NCBI GenBank assembly: GCA_036924285.1
Contig: JAYKYS010000128.1
Span: forward strand, 1-64,000
Source of the DNA: Asterella californica
Taxonomy: Eukaryota; Streptophyta; Marchantiopsida; Marchantiales; Aytoniaceae
DNA: 64,000 nucleotides
Direction of reading: 5' to 3'
The translations under genes and the position numbers were made by a program. Below the pieces are notes generated by a model that was not told the origin of the DNA, searched no databases, and worked only from the letters and a program-made list of their open reading frames with translations. Position 1 is the first letter of the stretch, and the number at the start of each line of letters is the position of its first letter. Positions 25,701-36,526 of the stretch are shown piece by piece.

Positions 25701-28624
25701 GGTATAGCGCACAGCCAACATTGCGTTTGTAGGCTTACTACGCACAATTGAAATCTCACCTGACACTGACAATGCCGGCTCAGGCTTTGTGGTGTGGGTC
25801 CCATGTTGATCAGCAGGCGTGTCTGCTGCTTCAAGCAGGCCAGCCAGTTCATCATCCAGGTGCAGCATGTCACGCATGACAGGCGCGTCATCCAAGGGTG
25901 AAATCCACAATAGACTGTGCCAAATTTGATCTGAGGCACTCTGCTCTGCCTCATCTGCAGAAGTTAGCACATTAGCTCATCAGCCATTGAGGCATTACAG
26001 TGTTTGGATAGAACACCAGCTGGTGATCAACTCGACTCAGCACCACTTGTGAAGGACAGGAGGGTCATGAGCTAATAGGCATGGCAGAGCAAGCACAGAG
26101 CAGCAAGCACAGAGCAGCACATGGGCATGCACAGTATAGCACAGCACAGCGCAGCACAGTGCAGCCCAGCACAGCAACAGACGGCAAAGTATACAGTAGC
26201 TGACTTACTCTGCGGACTGGGCACTTCAACTGGTAGTAGTGCAGCAGGCTGTGGACTGTGCATTCTGTCTTGATCAGCAGGCGTGTCTGCGGCTTCAATC
26301 AGGCCAGCCAATTCATCATCCAGGTGCAGCATGGCACCCTCAGCACTTTTAGATGAAGCCGGCCCAGCTATCCCTGTATCATGCCACTACCGACATGAGG
26401 ATAGCTTGGCACAGTCTGTTGTGCCACAAAGCAATGTGAGCTGCATCAGCTGCATCAGCCTCTGTATTTGCAGCCAGTGCAAACACTTATTTGCCAGCTG
26501 CAGCTGGTGTCCAGACAGTGTATGCTGACACAGCTGCTGATAGACAGCTGTCATGGACGACAGCACTGCAGATGCATGTCATCTGATGCAAAGCAAAGCC
26601 AGATGATGCGGCCATGCTGCACTATAGCACAGCCCTAGAGCTTTACAGACCACAGCAGATGACTGACAATGCACCAACAAACTTGCATTGAGTTCTTGAA
26701 TCCTCACCTGGCACAGATGGGGCTGGCTCAGGCTTTGTGGTGTGCGTCCCATTCTGATCAGCAGGCGTGTCTGCTGCTTCAATCAGGCCAGCCAGCTCTT
26801 CATCCAAATGCAGCATTTCACGCTCAGCAGGCTTGTCATCCAAGGGTGAGATCCACAATAGCCTTTGCCAAGTCTGGTCTGAGTCATGTTGCTCGGCATC
26901 ATCTGCAGAAGTTGGCACATTGGCTCATCACTTGTCACATGGTCTTGATATCAACATGTCAGCTGGTAATCAACATGACTTGACACCACTTGTGAAAGAC
27001 AGGAGGGTGAATAAGTAACATTGCTATAAAGGCTTGTCAGTATATGCAGGGGCAGGCAAGCAAGTGTTACCATGCGGCAAGCCTATGAAGCCTCGTAGGC
27101 ACAGCATAGCACCCTCGTAGGCACAGCATAGCACAGCACAGCACAGCACGGCACGGCACGGCACAGCACAGCACAGCACAGCACAGCACAGCACAGCACG
27201 GCACGGCACGGCACGGCACGGCACGGCACAGCACAGCGCAGCACAGCACAGCACAGCACAGCACAGCACAGCACAGCACAGCACAGCACAGCACGGTGCA
27301 GCACGGTGCAGCACGGTGCAGCACACAGACACAGCACAGCGCAGCACAATGCTGGCACATAAATGGGCAAAGCATACAGCAGCTGACTGATCATGCTCAC
27401 CAGAAGGTTCACCTGGTACAAGTGAGACTGCATCAGGCTGTGTGCTGTGCGTCCCACTTTGACCAGCAGGCGCGTCTGCTGCTTCAAGCAGGCCAGCCAG
27501 TTCATCATCCAAGTGCAGCATGACATGCTCAGCACCTTGCGATGGAGCCAAAGCAGGTAGCCCTGCATCCAGACTCAGCATGACACAAGCACTCACATGG
27601 GCACATCTTGACACATTCTGTTCTGCCACACAACCATCACATCAGCTGCATCAGCCTCGGCAAGCGCAGCCAGTGTAGTTTGTGAACACTTTTTTGTTAA
27701 CTGTAGCTGGTGTCCAGAGAGTGTATGCTGACACAGCAGCTGGAGTGCCAAAGGGCGACTGCAATGCAGACGCAAGTTGGCAAATGTTGGCAGAGCTGGT
27801 TGTGTGACCATGTTGCAATGCAGCACAGACCCAGGCCTCACACACCACAGCAGATGACTGACAATGCACCAGCAGGTTTCCATTGAGTAATTGAATCCTC
27901 ACCTAGCACTGGTGAGGCTGGCTCAGGCTTCGTGCTGAGGGTCCCTGCTTGGCGAGCAGGCATGTCTGCTGCTTCAAGCAGGCCAGCTAGTTCATCATCC
28001 AGGTGCAGCATGGCACGCTCACCAGGCTCATCATCCATGGGCAGAATCCACAACAGACTGCGCCAAGTCTGTTCTGCATCACTCTGCTCGGCCTCATCTG
28101 CAGAAGGCAGTCATCAGCAGCTGTGCCAGCAATGTAATGTTGCCATGAGGTGTCAATTGTTTGTGGTGTCAGTGATGACAGCACAGCTTGTCATGGACAG
28201 GAGTTTCATGGGACACCAGCACTGTACAGGAGTTTGAACAGATCCATAGCAGCAAGACAAATGTAAGCTTGCCACAAAACAATGCATTGCTGACCCACAG
28301 CACAGCACATCATGGTACAGCACGGCATGGCACGTCACAGCACAGCACAGCACAGCACAGCACAGCACAGCACAGCACAGCACAGCACAGCACAGCACAG
28401 CACAGCACAGCACAGCACAGCACATAATCAAGAAGGCAACAGCAGGCATGATGCGCTCACCTTGCGCTGGTGAGGCTGGCTCAGGCTTTGTGGGCTGCGT
28501 CCTGTCTTGACCAGCAGGCACGTCTGCTGCTTCAAGCAGGCCAGCCAGCTCATCATCCAAGTGCAGCATGACGTGAGAAGCTGCCATGGCGACTGCCGGC
28601 ACACCAGGTTCAAGAGTCTCTGCC
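10728..28624 (-). CDS. Giant alternating-exon repeat protein with C-terminal membrane segments
   Basis: About 29 small exons plus a long 3' region form one minus-strand gene. Each small exon encodes a disordered acidic Pro/Ser/Thr-rich linker and the motif LHLDDELAGLIEAAD, followed by a KPEPASPVPG-like tail. Type A exons (for example 16232-16005 and 22881-22654, both 228 nt) add AEQ(S/A)D and SWPGLFWLPPADDEP before the motif. Type B exons (for example 18625-18446 and 17653-17474, both 180 nt) carry LDLDAGTAGLVLPEDAKH instead. Both types start and end in phase 1. The 3' region (about 12980-11162) is long, acidic and Ser/Ala-rich. It splices to the last exon 11096-10728, which carries WTWLLVFTLSCALALLAVA and a second hydrophobic stretch near the stop. 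The total is at least about 2,500 residues. The true start is not seen; an ATG exon at 30536 is a candidate. I do not recognise a family. Confidence 0.75.
13730..13784. repeat. CAGCA-type intronic array
   Basis: About eleven CACAG units in the intron just downstream, in gene sense, of the donor of the exon at about 13.84-14.04 kb. Confidence 0.9.
14844..14869. repeat. Plant-type telomere units inside an intron
   Basis: The plus strand reads TAAACCCTGAAACCCTAAA followed by CCCTAAAT: two to three CCCTAAA-like units in a repeat-gene intron. Confidence 0.7.
15778..15960. repeat. CAGCA-type intronic array, longest uniform copy
   Basis: About 180 bp of CACAG units with a few interruptions. It starts about 45 bases downstream, in gene sense, of the donor of exon 16232-16005. 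All six frames through it are artificially open. Confidence 0.95.
16741..18715 (-). repeat. Recent ~1-kb tandem duplication of an A+B exon pair
   Basis: The stretch from about 16741 to 17750 and the one from about 17751 to 18715 match closely through exons, introns and the short microsatellite. Shared landmarks include GGTGCAGACCTCAGCAGG at 16744 and 17754 and GAGGCATGGTCAAAACAGCAG at about 16871 and 17881. A third, more diverged copy of the start lies near 18720. The intronic pentanucleotide array is shorter in the second copy (about 20 bp against 63 bp). Confidence 0.85.
17315..17378. repeat. CAGCA-type intronic array
   Basis: About 12 CACAG units in the intron downstream of exon 17653-17474. 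The equivalent array after exon 18625-18446 (18326-18346) has only about four units. Confidence 0.9.
19690..19839. repeat. Mixed CAGCA / CGGCTCAGCACAA array
   Basis: A compound repeat in which CAGCACAGCA blocks alternate with ACACGGCTCAG blocks, giving a higher-order unit of about 30 bp. It lies just downstream, in gene sense, of the exon at about 19.88-20.12 kb. Confidence 0.9.
22337..22525. repeat. CAGCACAGCG compound array
   Basis: About 185 bp of CACAG and CGCAG units, in the intron downstream of exon 22881-22654. Confidence 0.95.
25610..25705. repeat. Degenerate CAGCA-type array
   Basis: CAGCA units with many CGGCA and CCACGA variants, in the intron downstream of the exon at about 25.76-25.97 kb. 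A second degenerate array lies at about 26090-26175. Confidence 0.8.
27105..27345. repeat. CAGCA / CGGCA compound array
   Basis: About 240 bp in which CACAG blocks alternate with CACGG blocks, ending in CACGGTGCAG units. It is in the intron downstream of the exon at about 27.41-27.6 kb. Confidence 0.95.
28298..28423. repeat. CAGCA-type intronic array
   Basis: About 20 CACAG units preceded by variant units, just downstream of the most 5' recognised repeat exon (28624-about 28462). Confidence 0.95.
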
Positions 28625-30322
28625 TACAAGGCAGCAGACAATGCCCTTAGCCATCTGTGTGTGACAGAGAATGCAGAATTCTTCTTCTTCAGCACAGGTG
28701 CCTGAGGCAATTCAACAGCACCAAGGAGAGTGTGAGATGCGTCACAGTGTCTCTGGTCCAGAATGGGAAGCAGTGAAGCAACGCTTTCAAATTATTTCCT
28801 AGCGTCACAGCAAGCACTCAATATGACCAGCCAAAACATTAGTTGTCGGTACTGACAGAATTGCACCAAACAAGCACAATCACTGCAGGATTGGCAAACT
28901 GTATGGTGACCTTCCCTGACACATACCGACAGAATGCTCATCAAGGACATCACCTTGTCCTTACAGCACAAACCTGGATTCCAAAGAGCAATGCCATACA
29001 AATTTTCGCACACTATGCCTAGTATGGACTAGCACAACTATGGACTAGTACAATTATGGACTATCACAACTGGGGACACTCAGAGTGCAACCATCAACTA
29101 GGGACCCTCCTACGCCTTAAAATGTAATCCATTACCCTTGTGTGGTGTTTGCTGCGTTGTGGTTGCCTAATCCAGGATTGCATTTACCTTTGTGGTCTCA
29201 TTTGCAAATGGAAGCTGAAGCGGGTAGTTGCTGCCCTGGCAAGGCCGCAGAGATGCCCTGAGGGCTGTGGAAAGTAGCCATGTCTGCAATTTTGGCCCTG
29301 AAAGCTACCTGAGAAGTTGGCTGAGAGGCTGAAGCAGCCTCAAGGGGCTCACCAGGGGGCAGGTCCCCAAATGCCCCTGAGCCTGTGGACCTAAATTTAC
29401 CCTGTGTGATGTCTGCAGGCCCAGCATTGCCAGCATTGCATGTCTACAAATGCATCAGTAACATGAGACAGCAGATAATGGGACATTCTGTTATGCGCAA
29501 TGTTGCTGCACTGCTGATCAGCTGATGGACAAAGGCAATGGCTCTGCCATAAGCTATACAGAACTGCTGGTTCTGATGGGCTGCATGATTGATGATTTGC
29601 GCCCCTCAAGCTCATACGACCCTTCTTATGGTGTCTGACCAAAGTCTTGCATCTTCACGCATGCATTGCAGGTTTGTGCAGAATATGACAGGCTCAAAAA
29701 CAGGCCGCAAAAAGCATAACAGGCCCACCTTGATGCAGATAGGGATGCTCTGATGCTTGTGTGCTGTCTGCTTCCACAAAGTCGTTGTCACTTGGGCGTG
29801 CTGCAAAAACAAATACAGACTGTGATGATTCATGGTTGGCATGGTGTATGCGATTGAGCAAGGGGGACTGATGAGCAACATGCTGTGATGCAGACTTGGC
29901 TCATGTCCGCAAATAAACTGTAGTTCAGCCATATTGGTGGCAGAAGAAGCTTGCAGGTGTGCTCATTGTTAGCTGCATAAGACAATGCAGTGTGTGTAAC
30001 AACAAAGGCACAACTATGTCCAGATGATAAGCAAGGATATGGATGTTGCACAATGCAAGCATGCTGGAAGTACCTCTGAGGCGGTGCACAATGAGAGCCG
30101 TCTTGGCAAAGAAAGCCCACTTGTCCACCAAGGTGCTTTGTAGATCCAGTCAGGCGCAAGGGTCCCTGAAAGCACTGCAATGTGAAGTGCAAGCTCAGGG
30201 AAGAAAGGTCACAAGTTACTGCTTGTCTTTGTCCAAGTGGTATATGCGCCAATATATGTGGCGAGTAGGCAAGAAGACACAGGCAGACAGGAGCGCACAG
30301 CAAATCATGACAATACCAGCAC
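28625..30322. other. Unresolved stretch, probable introns and small exons on the minus strand
   Basis: One minus-strand stretch (about 30167-30100) has a good TTTCAG acceptor and reads on in phase from the 30536 exon, but competing frames exist (one contains LVDKWAFFAKTALIVHRL). Another, at about 29780-29640, contains LCFLRPVFEPVIFC. None matches a family I know. This is where the 5' part of the repeat gene should lie. Confidence 0.3.
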
Positions 30323-30536
30323 CTCTTGTTTGCTCAGAGTGCCTGGCAAAGATCTGGATTTGTTCTTTGGGCCCGCCTGAAGTCAGGTCTGAAATAGCTC
30401 GGCTCAGACTTGAGCGAGTGCCTCTGCTGGTGTCGCTACCAATAGAGCGAGCTGAGGCGTCCACAGAGATGTTCTGTGACCTTGGACTTGGAGCTGGCTT
30501 TGTGCCGTTGATCTGCCGTTCAAAAGCAAGGGACAT
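30323..30536 (-). CDS. First exon of an unrecognised gene; candidate N terminus of the repeat gene
   Basis: It starts at ATG 30536 and ends at a GTGCTG donor after AGA-G. The 71 residues are Ser/Arg-rich: MSLAFERQINGTKPAPS, then RSIGSDTSRGTRSSLSRA and GGPKEQIQIFARHSEQ. It has no transit-peptide or membrane character. It lies upstream of the large repeat gene on the same strand with no other start seen between, so it may be that gene's first exon. Confidence 0.4.
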
Positions 30537-31174
30537 GCCACGGGTGATGACACGCTGATGGGTTGGTTGTGTGGGTCAAACAGTGGCGTTGGTTTACCTG
30601 CTGACCAACATCGGCTGACGCGTTAATGGCGACCAGTAAGGCACGATAGTACTGCAGCCGAATGCGTGTGGCATGATTTTGTATACAGATGGAAGAACTA
30701 CGAGGAGACTGAACCGCGCGAAGTCGCACAAACAACACTAGCACTAGACACCTCACGTTTTTCCCGAGAACCGGTGGTCAATCTAGCGGCGAGTCCGACA
30801 GTCAAAACATTGCGACTCCTTGCGATACCAACGCACAAGCATGATCGCGACTTTCACCTGTGCCAGCGCGCTCTAGCTTGAGTCACGGTACGATATGTGA
30901 TGGCACACCACGAAGCATCGGCGACTATGGCTGTAATGTCATCCAAGTGACAGTTAGCTCATGGGATAAGGACCCCAGCACTCAGCTCCTGACGCCCGCC
31001 CGTACCGACAAACCTTGCAGCTTGACAAACTAGGTAATATAGCTAGAGCTCAGCGGCGGGTCGAGCTCTGCAGCGGCGGCTTAGTCAACGCCATTGCTTC
31101 TGCGGCATTCCATATCTTACACAGCGCCCTGTTCCAACATCCATGACACGCGAGGGAGTGATGGCGCGCATAGA

Positions 31175-32400
31175 TTATGCTATGCCTGTCAGGCCTGTCT
31201 CAGGCAGCGCCGACAGCCAAGCCACCAAGGTACGGTGGTTTTGTTTGTAGCTCGCTTGTGAGTGGTTGATTCTGGACACCAACTCCGACAGCGCTTGCAG
31301 GTCAAAGCCTATTGGGGCAAGACTATTCCTGTTGTGCAAAAGACCCCTCATGTCCCGGTAAAGCTCTTGCAATTTAAGCGTGCCGCATCACTCTCGTCGC
31401 TGCAGGAAGCGTTCTCGACCGCAGGTTTGGCACCGTTTGGGGTGGAACAGCAAGTACGTCCATACGGACGATACGTCTGGTCGCGCCCCTACATGCAGCC
31501 ATTGCACTGCAGGTTTGTCAGTAAACATATGAATTGCCTCAAAGCCACATAGTGTTGCTAAGGTGCCACAGTGTATTGCTGCAGAACACCACGACAAATT
31601 TCACGTGTGTCAGCAGACCACATACTCTAGGCATCACACGCACACCCACTCTCATTCACAGAGCCAGCAAGGTACACACAGGTAGGCAACACATACCATT
31701 GCTCTAGAAAGCTCAACATGATGTTGTCCACCACCGGTATAAAACGTGCCACCAAGCTATAAAACCATGTAGCGCCACTGCTGTTGGACAAACGAATCAC
31801 ACTGAGCACATGCCATTCTGTGCAGAATACTCTTGCAGCAATCTTGGGTTCCTGGCATGAATGGGGCTCCACAAATACAGGAGAACCATAGTGCATGGTG
31901 TGGTGAGCTGGATGTGAGTACAGTGTCATGTCACTCGGTTGTTTTCAAGTCATAGCTTGCACAGGTGTTGCAAGCATATCCAATTGCTGTCAATTGTCTG
32001 CCCTACCTTTATCACATGCCACATGCCACATATTGCTTTACATGCTTCTTCGTGCCCTACATGGCACTTTTGTGCCAGGTACGCTTGGTACCATAGTCTG
32101 CTCATCTAATACATTTCTTGGCCAGGGTCAGCTCATGCATATCCATAACACCCTTGACAGCATACAAAGGAGGTCAGCACAGCGGTCACAGCAGCGTCGC
32201 TTGGATCAGGAGCAAATGCATGCAGCTGACATGGATACCATCAGCCTTCGAGCCAAAGTGAATGCCAGGTGTGAGCCACATGCGCAATTTGGCCACATGT
32301 TGTGCATTGCAGTGCACAACAATGCTGACATTACTGGTGAAAGTAACACTGTCGTGTACTGTGTATTTGGACTCCATCTTGACCTCATCAGGGCTTTATC
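31175..32400 (-). CDS. Unrecognised minus-strand exons
   Basis: About 31929-31690 reads as an exon with SPVFVEPHSCQEPKIAA and WHVLSVIRLSNSSGATWF. About 31560-31400 holds FHPKRCQTCGRE-like sequence. About 31372-31175 holds GFDLQALSELVSRINHSQ and ends in a stop. These may form the 3' end of one gene. No family recognised. Confidence 0.25.
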
Positions 32401-32851
32401 AGAATATGCGTAGTAGTAGGAAGGACTGTGGCATGGTGTGTGCAGTGTGGCCAGTCAGATACAGTTCTTTACAGCCATCCAGAGCGCATGGTGCAGGCCA
32501 GAAGAAGCCACGCACAACTGACGCTCCTGAAGATAGCATGCCGATTAAATAAGCACAAATAATGCAATGCTAAAACATTGTTAACAGTTCAACAGCAATG
32601 CTGTACGTCCAAGTCAGATGATGACCCTGCCTACTCAAAAGTAAGGAGAGATTGGAAACAACTTGATGTTGCAGTCATCACATGCAGCAGCAGTTCAATT
32701 GTCCAGGAAGGTGTCCATGTGAACAAGTATGCTTCAGCAGCCCTGCAACATGAATAACGGCTACTTGCAAGCTCCTGTTGCAGCATCATCAAACTAGCAA
32801 TGTCAGTGGCTTCAGTCTGATAATGTTGAACAGTATGAGAAGGATCATGTT

Positions 32852-34106
32852 TCAAGCTCTGGCTGTAAGGGGCTTGTGCACTTGTCTAGCATTTGCAGGT
32901 TTCTTTGTCAGAGATGATGCTCCGTACACAACCTTACATCGTCCCTCAAAAGCAGCCATCATCCTTTGAACAACCTGAACATGAACAGCACACAGCTCAT
33001 CGCACTGCACCAACATCCACAGTGATAAGAGGCATACCAGCTGTACACATAATGCCACCGTTGCTGGCATAATGGTGAGATATGCCAAACATGCATGACC
33101 TCAAGAAAAGCAGGTGTCACTCCTTTTGCAAGCGCAGTGTCAGCTTTGATGTCTGGCGCATATATGCATTGGCTATCATCCCCAATGAAACATACCTCTT
33201 CAAAGAAAACGGCAGCAACACTGCGGTACAGCGGACTCTTAAAGCCAAAGTCCACTGAAAAGGTCAGCCAGGTACTGCTAGGAGACGGGCCCACTTTAAA
33301 ATCCCATGTGCTGTCTAGATGGTCAAACAATGTGCTATCAAAGACTTTGGACACCACCTGCTCGCCTGGTTTCAGGTAAACCTCTGATGTATACCTGCAG
33401 AATCTTCTTGCTCACAGGACCCAGATGAAGAGTACACTCACAGATTTTCTCGATCAGTATACGAAAGCTAGATGAGATTTGTATGTCAGCAAGGAGTGGT
33501 CACGCTCACTTTCACTGTTGAAAGAGACGTGCCATGGGCACTTTTAAACACCTTTGGATGCTCACCGCTCAACAAATAACCTGAATCCAACTTCGAGCTC
33601 TGCCTCGAGAAAAGTGTCTCCTTCCCTTCGTATGATATGCGACCTTTGACACCAAGGGACAAACTCCTTGTAATGCTGTACATGAGCTACTACGTCATAC
33701 AGCTGCTTAGGGGAGTACCTGCATTGCAGCACACACATCAATCATCAAGCGCATATGCAATGTGAGTTGGAATTGGGGGTTCCTGTCTTGAACACATAAT
33801 TTACCCTATCAGTCGCCGCTCCTTATAGTCCTTGTGCGTATCAGAAGCGTCTCCAATACCAAACAACTGCCTATACTGCTGATGAAGCGCACTCGACGGT
33901 AGCAATGGCCTTTGATGTTGCTGTTCTATAAGGTGTTGTTGCCGTCTGCTGGTAGCTGGAACTTGCGATAGGCTGGCGACGTTGCGCAAACAAAACAAGC
34001 AGGGTGCTAGCGCAGCGTCAATGGCTTGTGATGCAGAAGGAGCAGAAAGCGCGGGTGCGCAGCCCAGCCGTGCTGCGGTTTGCAGTAGCTTTTGCCCCTT
34101 TTGCAT
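32852..34106 (-). CDS. COQ10: Coenzyme Q-binding protein COQ10, mitochondrial
   Basis: COQ10 is a START-fold lipid-binding protein of the inner mitochondrial membrane needed for ubiquinone function in respiration. Exons are 34106-33805, 33718-33566, 33394-33196 and 32974-32852; together they make 258 codons plus stop with consistent phases. The start is the ATG in GTTATGCAAAAG. The first about 90 residues are Arg/Ser/Gln-rich and act as a plausible presequence. Landmarks in order: YSPKQLYDVVAHVQHYKEF, VPWCQRS, EAELEVGFRLF, LFDHLDSTWDF, SVDFGFKSPLYRSVAAVFF and RMMAAFEGRCKVVYG. These match the family end to end with no lesion. Confidence 0.92.
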
Positions 34107-34728
34107 AACGGCCAAAGACTTAGGATGCTCAACAAGACAAGGTCATTGTCACGCTTATGTGGATGGTTTAGCACGGCTGCGACGTACGCTCGCGAATACA
34201 ATGAATCAATAAGGGAGTGCTTCATAGATGCAGCAAGGAGACAAAACGTCGCTCTGCAAATTCTGCCTCACTGCATCTGTGTGCAGAATTAGATGATCTT
34301 ATGCCAGGATCATATTCGGGCCTCTTACCCCGCATGTGTTCTATCTTTCTCTTTAGGGCGGCAAGCTTGCAGGGCGTACAAATGATATGTAGCATGTAAG
34401 ACAGGGCCCAAATTGCATGCATGCCGATCCAAGCAGGGTGGCAGTGGGGACAGTATATTGCGGTGAGTGCAATGTGTGACAAAAAATATCACACGTCATG
34501 CGCGTTTACTATACATGGAAGCAAGCACCTAGTCGGTGATACCAAAGTGCAGGTTGACGCTGGCTCAACAAAAGGCTACCATTCTTTTGCCAAACCCTTG
34601 AGATGCCATCAGCCAAGAGGTCAACAGCAGCTCACTCAGGTCAGTAACTGAGAGCCATTCTTGCCACAGATAAATATGCCACCAGGCAAATTTTAACAAA
34701 GACATTGGACAGAAAAGTGTCTTTACAG

Positions 34729-35955
34729 GCAAGGGCCCAAGCAGTGAGTGCAGGCAAGGTGGACAAGGCAAGGCCGCCACCATGGAACTTTGGCTTTCAG
34801 ACCAATGAGAGGTATCTACAGTGGGACGAGAGTGCTCAACGGCAGCTGCTAAAAATGCATGTGGCTACCAAGCTTGACAAGGTGAGGTGACACATACCAA
34901 TTGCATGTATGCCTTGCATGCACCCCTTGCATGCACCCCTTGCACACAGACACAAGTCCTTTGTTGGCATAGCCAAGTCAAACAGACACAGGCGTTCAAG
35001 GGTGTTCTTCAGGATGTTCCATGGGTAGAGGATAAGCTGCAGGAGGTTGTGGGTATCATACCAGACCTGGCTGGCAAGATCGACCGCATGAAGGCCAACA
35101 TCGTAACCAAACTTGTAACAGATACGCAGGCAAGCGTAGGTGCTAGCTCCATGTATAGAGTTGTATAACCTCACTTGCACGACTCTGGCCTCTGTGTCTC
35201 AGGCTGTTACACAGCAAATGCTGGACTTGCGTACGCTGCTGCCACATGTTGATGTGAGCAGCATGATGGCGCAGCATCCTGACTTGATTTTCAAGCTTGA
35301 GCCAGGCAAGGTTTCAAAGCAGCTCCATTTCCTCAGGCAAGCACTTGCCCAATATCACATGCAGTCAAGTTTAACATGCCAGTAGGGGAATGGTCTGATG
35401 TCTGATACAAGGCAGCAACAGTCTTGTGCTGCAGTCAGTGCCTGCCTGTGAGATGCTTCCGTTTCCCCCTTCTGTAGGCCCCTGAGCCTGTTTGTTGCAC
35501 CAAGGTACATTTTGACACTTGGTGCAATGTATAACATGCACCCCATGGTCATGCAAGAGGGCACTGTCTGACTGATTTGTCTTATCATATGCATCCAACT
35601 TTTACATGACAGACTGTGACTGATCAACAAGCCCAGTAGAGCTGACTCAGACAGACTACTCTGTATGAGCAATACCTGCTCTGCCTGTTTTCAGCTCAAC
35701 ACAAACTGGAAAGCGATGGTTTTATCAGTGTCACGATGATGCAGAGAGGAGCTGCCTGGCAAGGACATTGATGATCTGCTGCAGCGGGAGCCCCTTATGC
35801 TGACAGCCAATGTCAAGCATGCGCTTCAAGAGCTGAAGCGTTTGCAGCCTGGCAAAGACCCTGCTGAGTTCCTGTTCAGAAACCCAGGCTTGGTGCTGAC
35901 AATGGATGAGCAGATGATGGAGTCCTCAATTGATGGGGACTTGACCAAGTCATAG
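34729..35955 (+). CDS. mTERF-like helical-repeat protein (5' end not resolved)
   Basis: Clear exons are 34729-34881, 34992-35129, 35203-35336 and 35745-35955 (TAG). About every 35 residues a P-x-x-D-h-x-x-h-h-x-x-x-P-x-h-h pattern recurs: LLPHVDVSSMMAQHPDLIF, then LPGKDIDDLLQREPLML, then GKDPAEFLFRNPGLVLTM. The pattern resembles mTERF-type organelle nucleic-acid-binding repeats, but the match is by pattern only. Upstream sequence is Lys/Gln-rich (WNFGFQTNERYLQWDE). One or more 5' exons near 34.5 kb are likely. Two introns use GC donors (35130 and 35337). It is divergent from COQ10. Confidence 0.6.
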
Positions 35956-36526
35956 CAGTTGCACGTGTGCAATAGTCAGCTGACCAATGACACTAAGTCC
36001 ACTGCGGTTTAGCAGATTTTGTTGCCGCGGTCGTGTGAGTTTGCAGCTGCAAGTTTGTCAACTGCAGTGTCTGCAGGTACAAACTAGCACTGCAGCTACT
36101 TAGCTCTCCCATATCCCAGTTAAGCTGTCAACAAGGCTGCTTGTCATCTTGAAAACGTAAATTCAGTATCCTACTCCCGGATTATAGGGCTTACGATAGC
36201 ATCTGAATAGGAACAGCTTTCTGCCAGGACTGTACACAGAGCACAGTGTGGAAGCACTGTACTCAGCAAGATGCTTGTCACAATGTCATGTGCTGAAGAA
36301 CCTTGTCAGCTGTGTGCCCATGCCTTTCCGGGTCGTGTCAATGCGACAGAGTCATAAGAGTTTAAGACACCCATGTTAGAAGGCCAAGTCGAGAAGAAGC
36401 CACGACAGCAGATTTCTTTCAAACGCGATTGGTTTCGGAGCTTAAAACTATTGACCTTGTGTTTACCTTGGATTTTGAACATCCAGCTTCCAGTGCGCCG
36501 TGTATTTCGCCCAAAGAAACAGCATC

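Larger units (their letters stand above)
12880..28620 (-). repeat. Tandem array of LHLDDELAGLIEAAD exons, alternating types A and B
   Basis: The core motif, read on the minus strand, lies near plus-strand positions 12880 (inside the long exon), 13436, 13921, 14410, 15001, 15478, 16097, 16598, 17012, 17565, 18022, 18537, 18985, 19452, 19979, 20401, 21108, 22009, 22747, 23121, 23685, 24216, 24806, 25330, 25850, 26315, 26799, 27505, 27998 and 28550. From 13921 up, the WPGLFWLPP or W(H/Q)SLLWI (A) and short (B or variant) forms mostly alternate, so the higher-order unit is two exons, about 1 kb. Variants include LRLDDEMAGLIEAAD, LCMDDEVSGLIEAAD and LGLDAEIAGLVEAAD. Confidence 0.9.

Noticed and set aside
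12880..28620. Regularly spaced repeats as a CRISPR array
   Set aside because: Units are 180-228-nt coding exons with splice sites and diverged sequence, spaced irregularly at about 450-550 bp in an intron-rich genome. Nothing resembles CRISPR repeats or cas genes.
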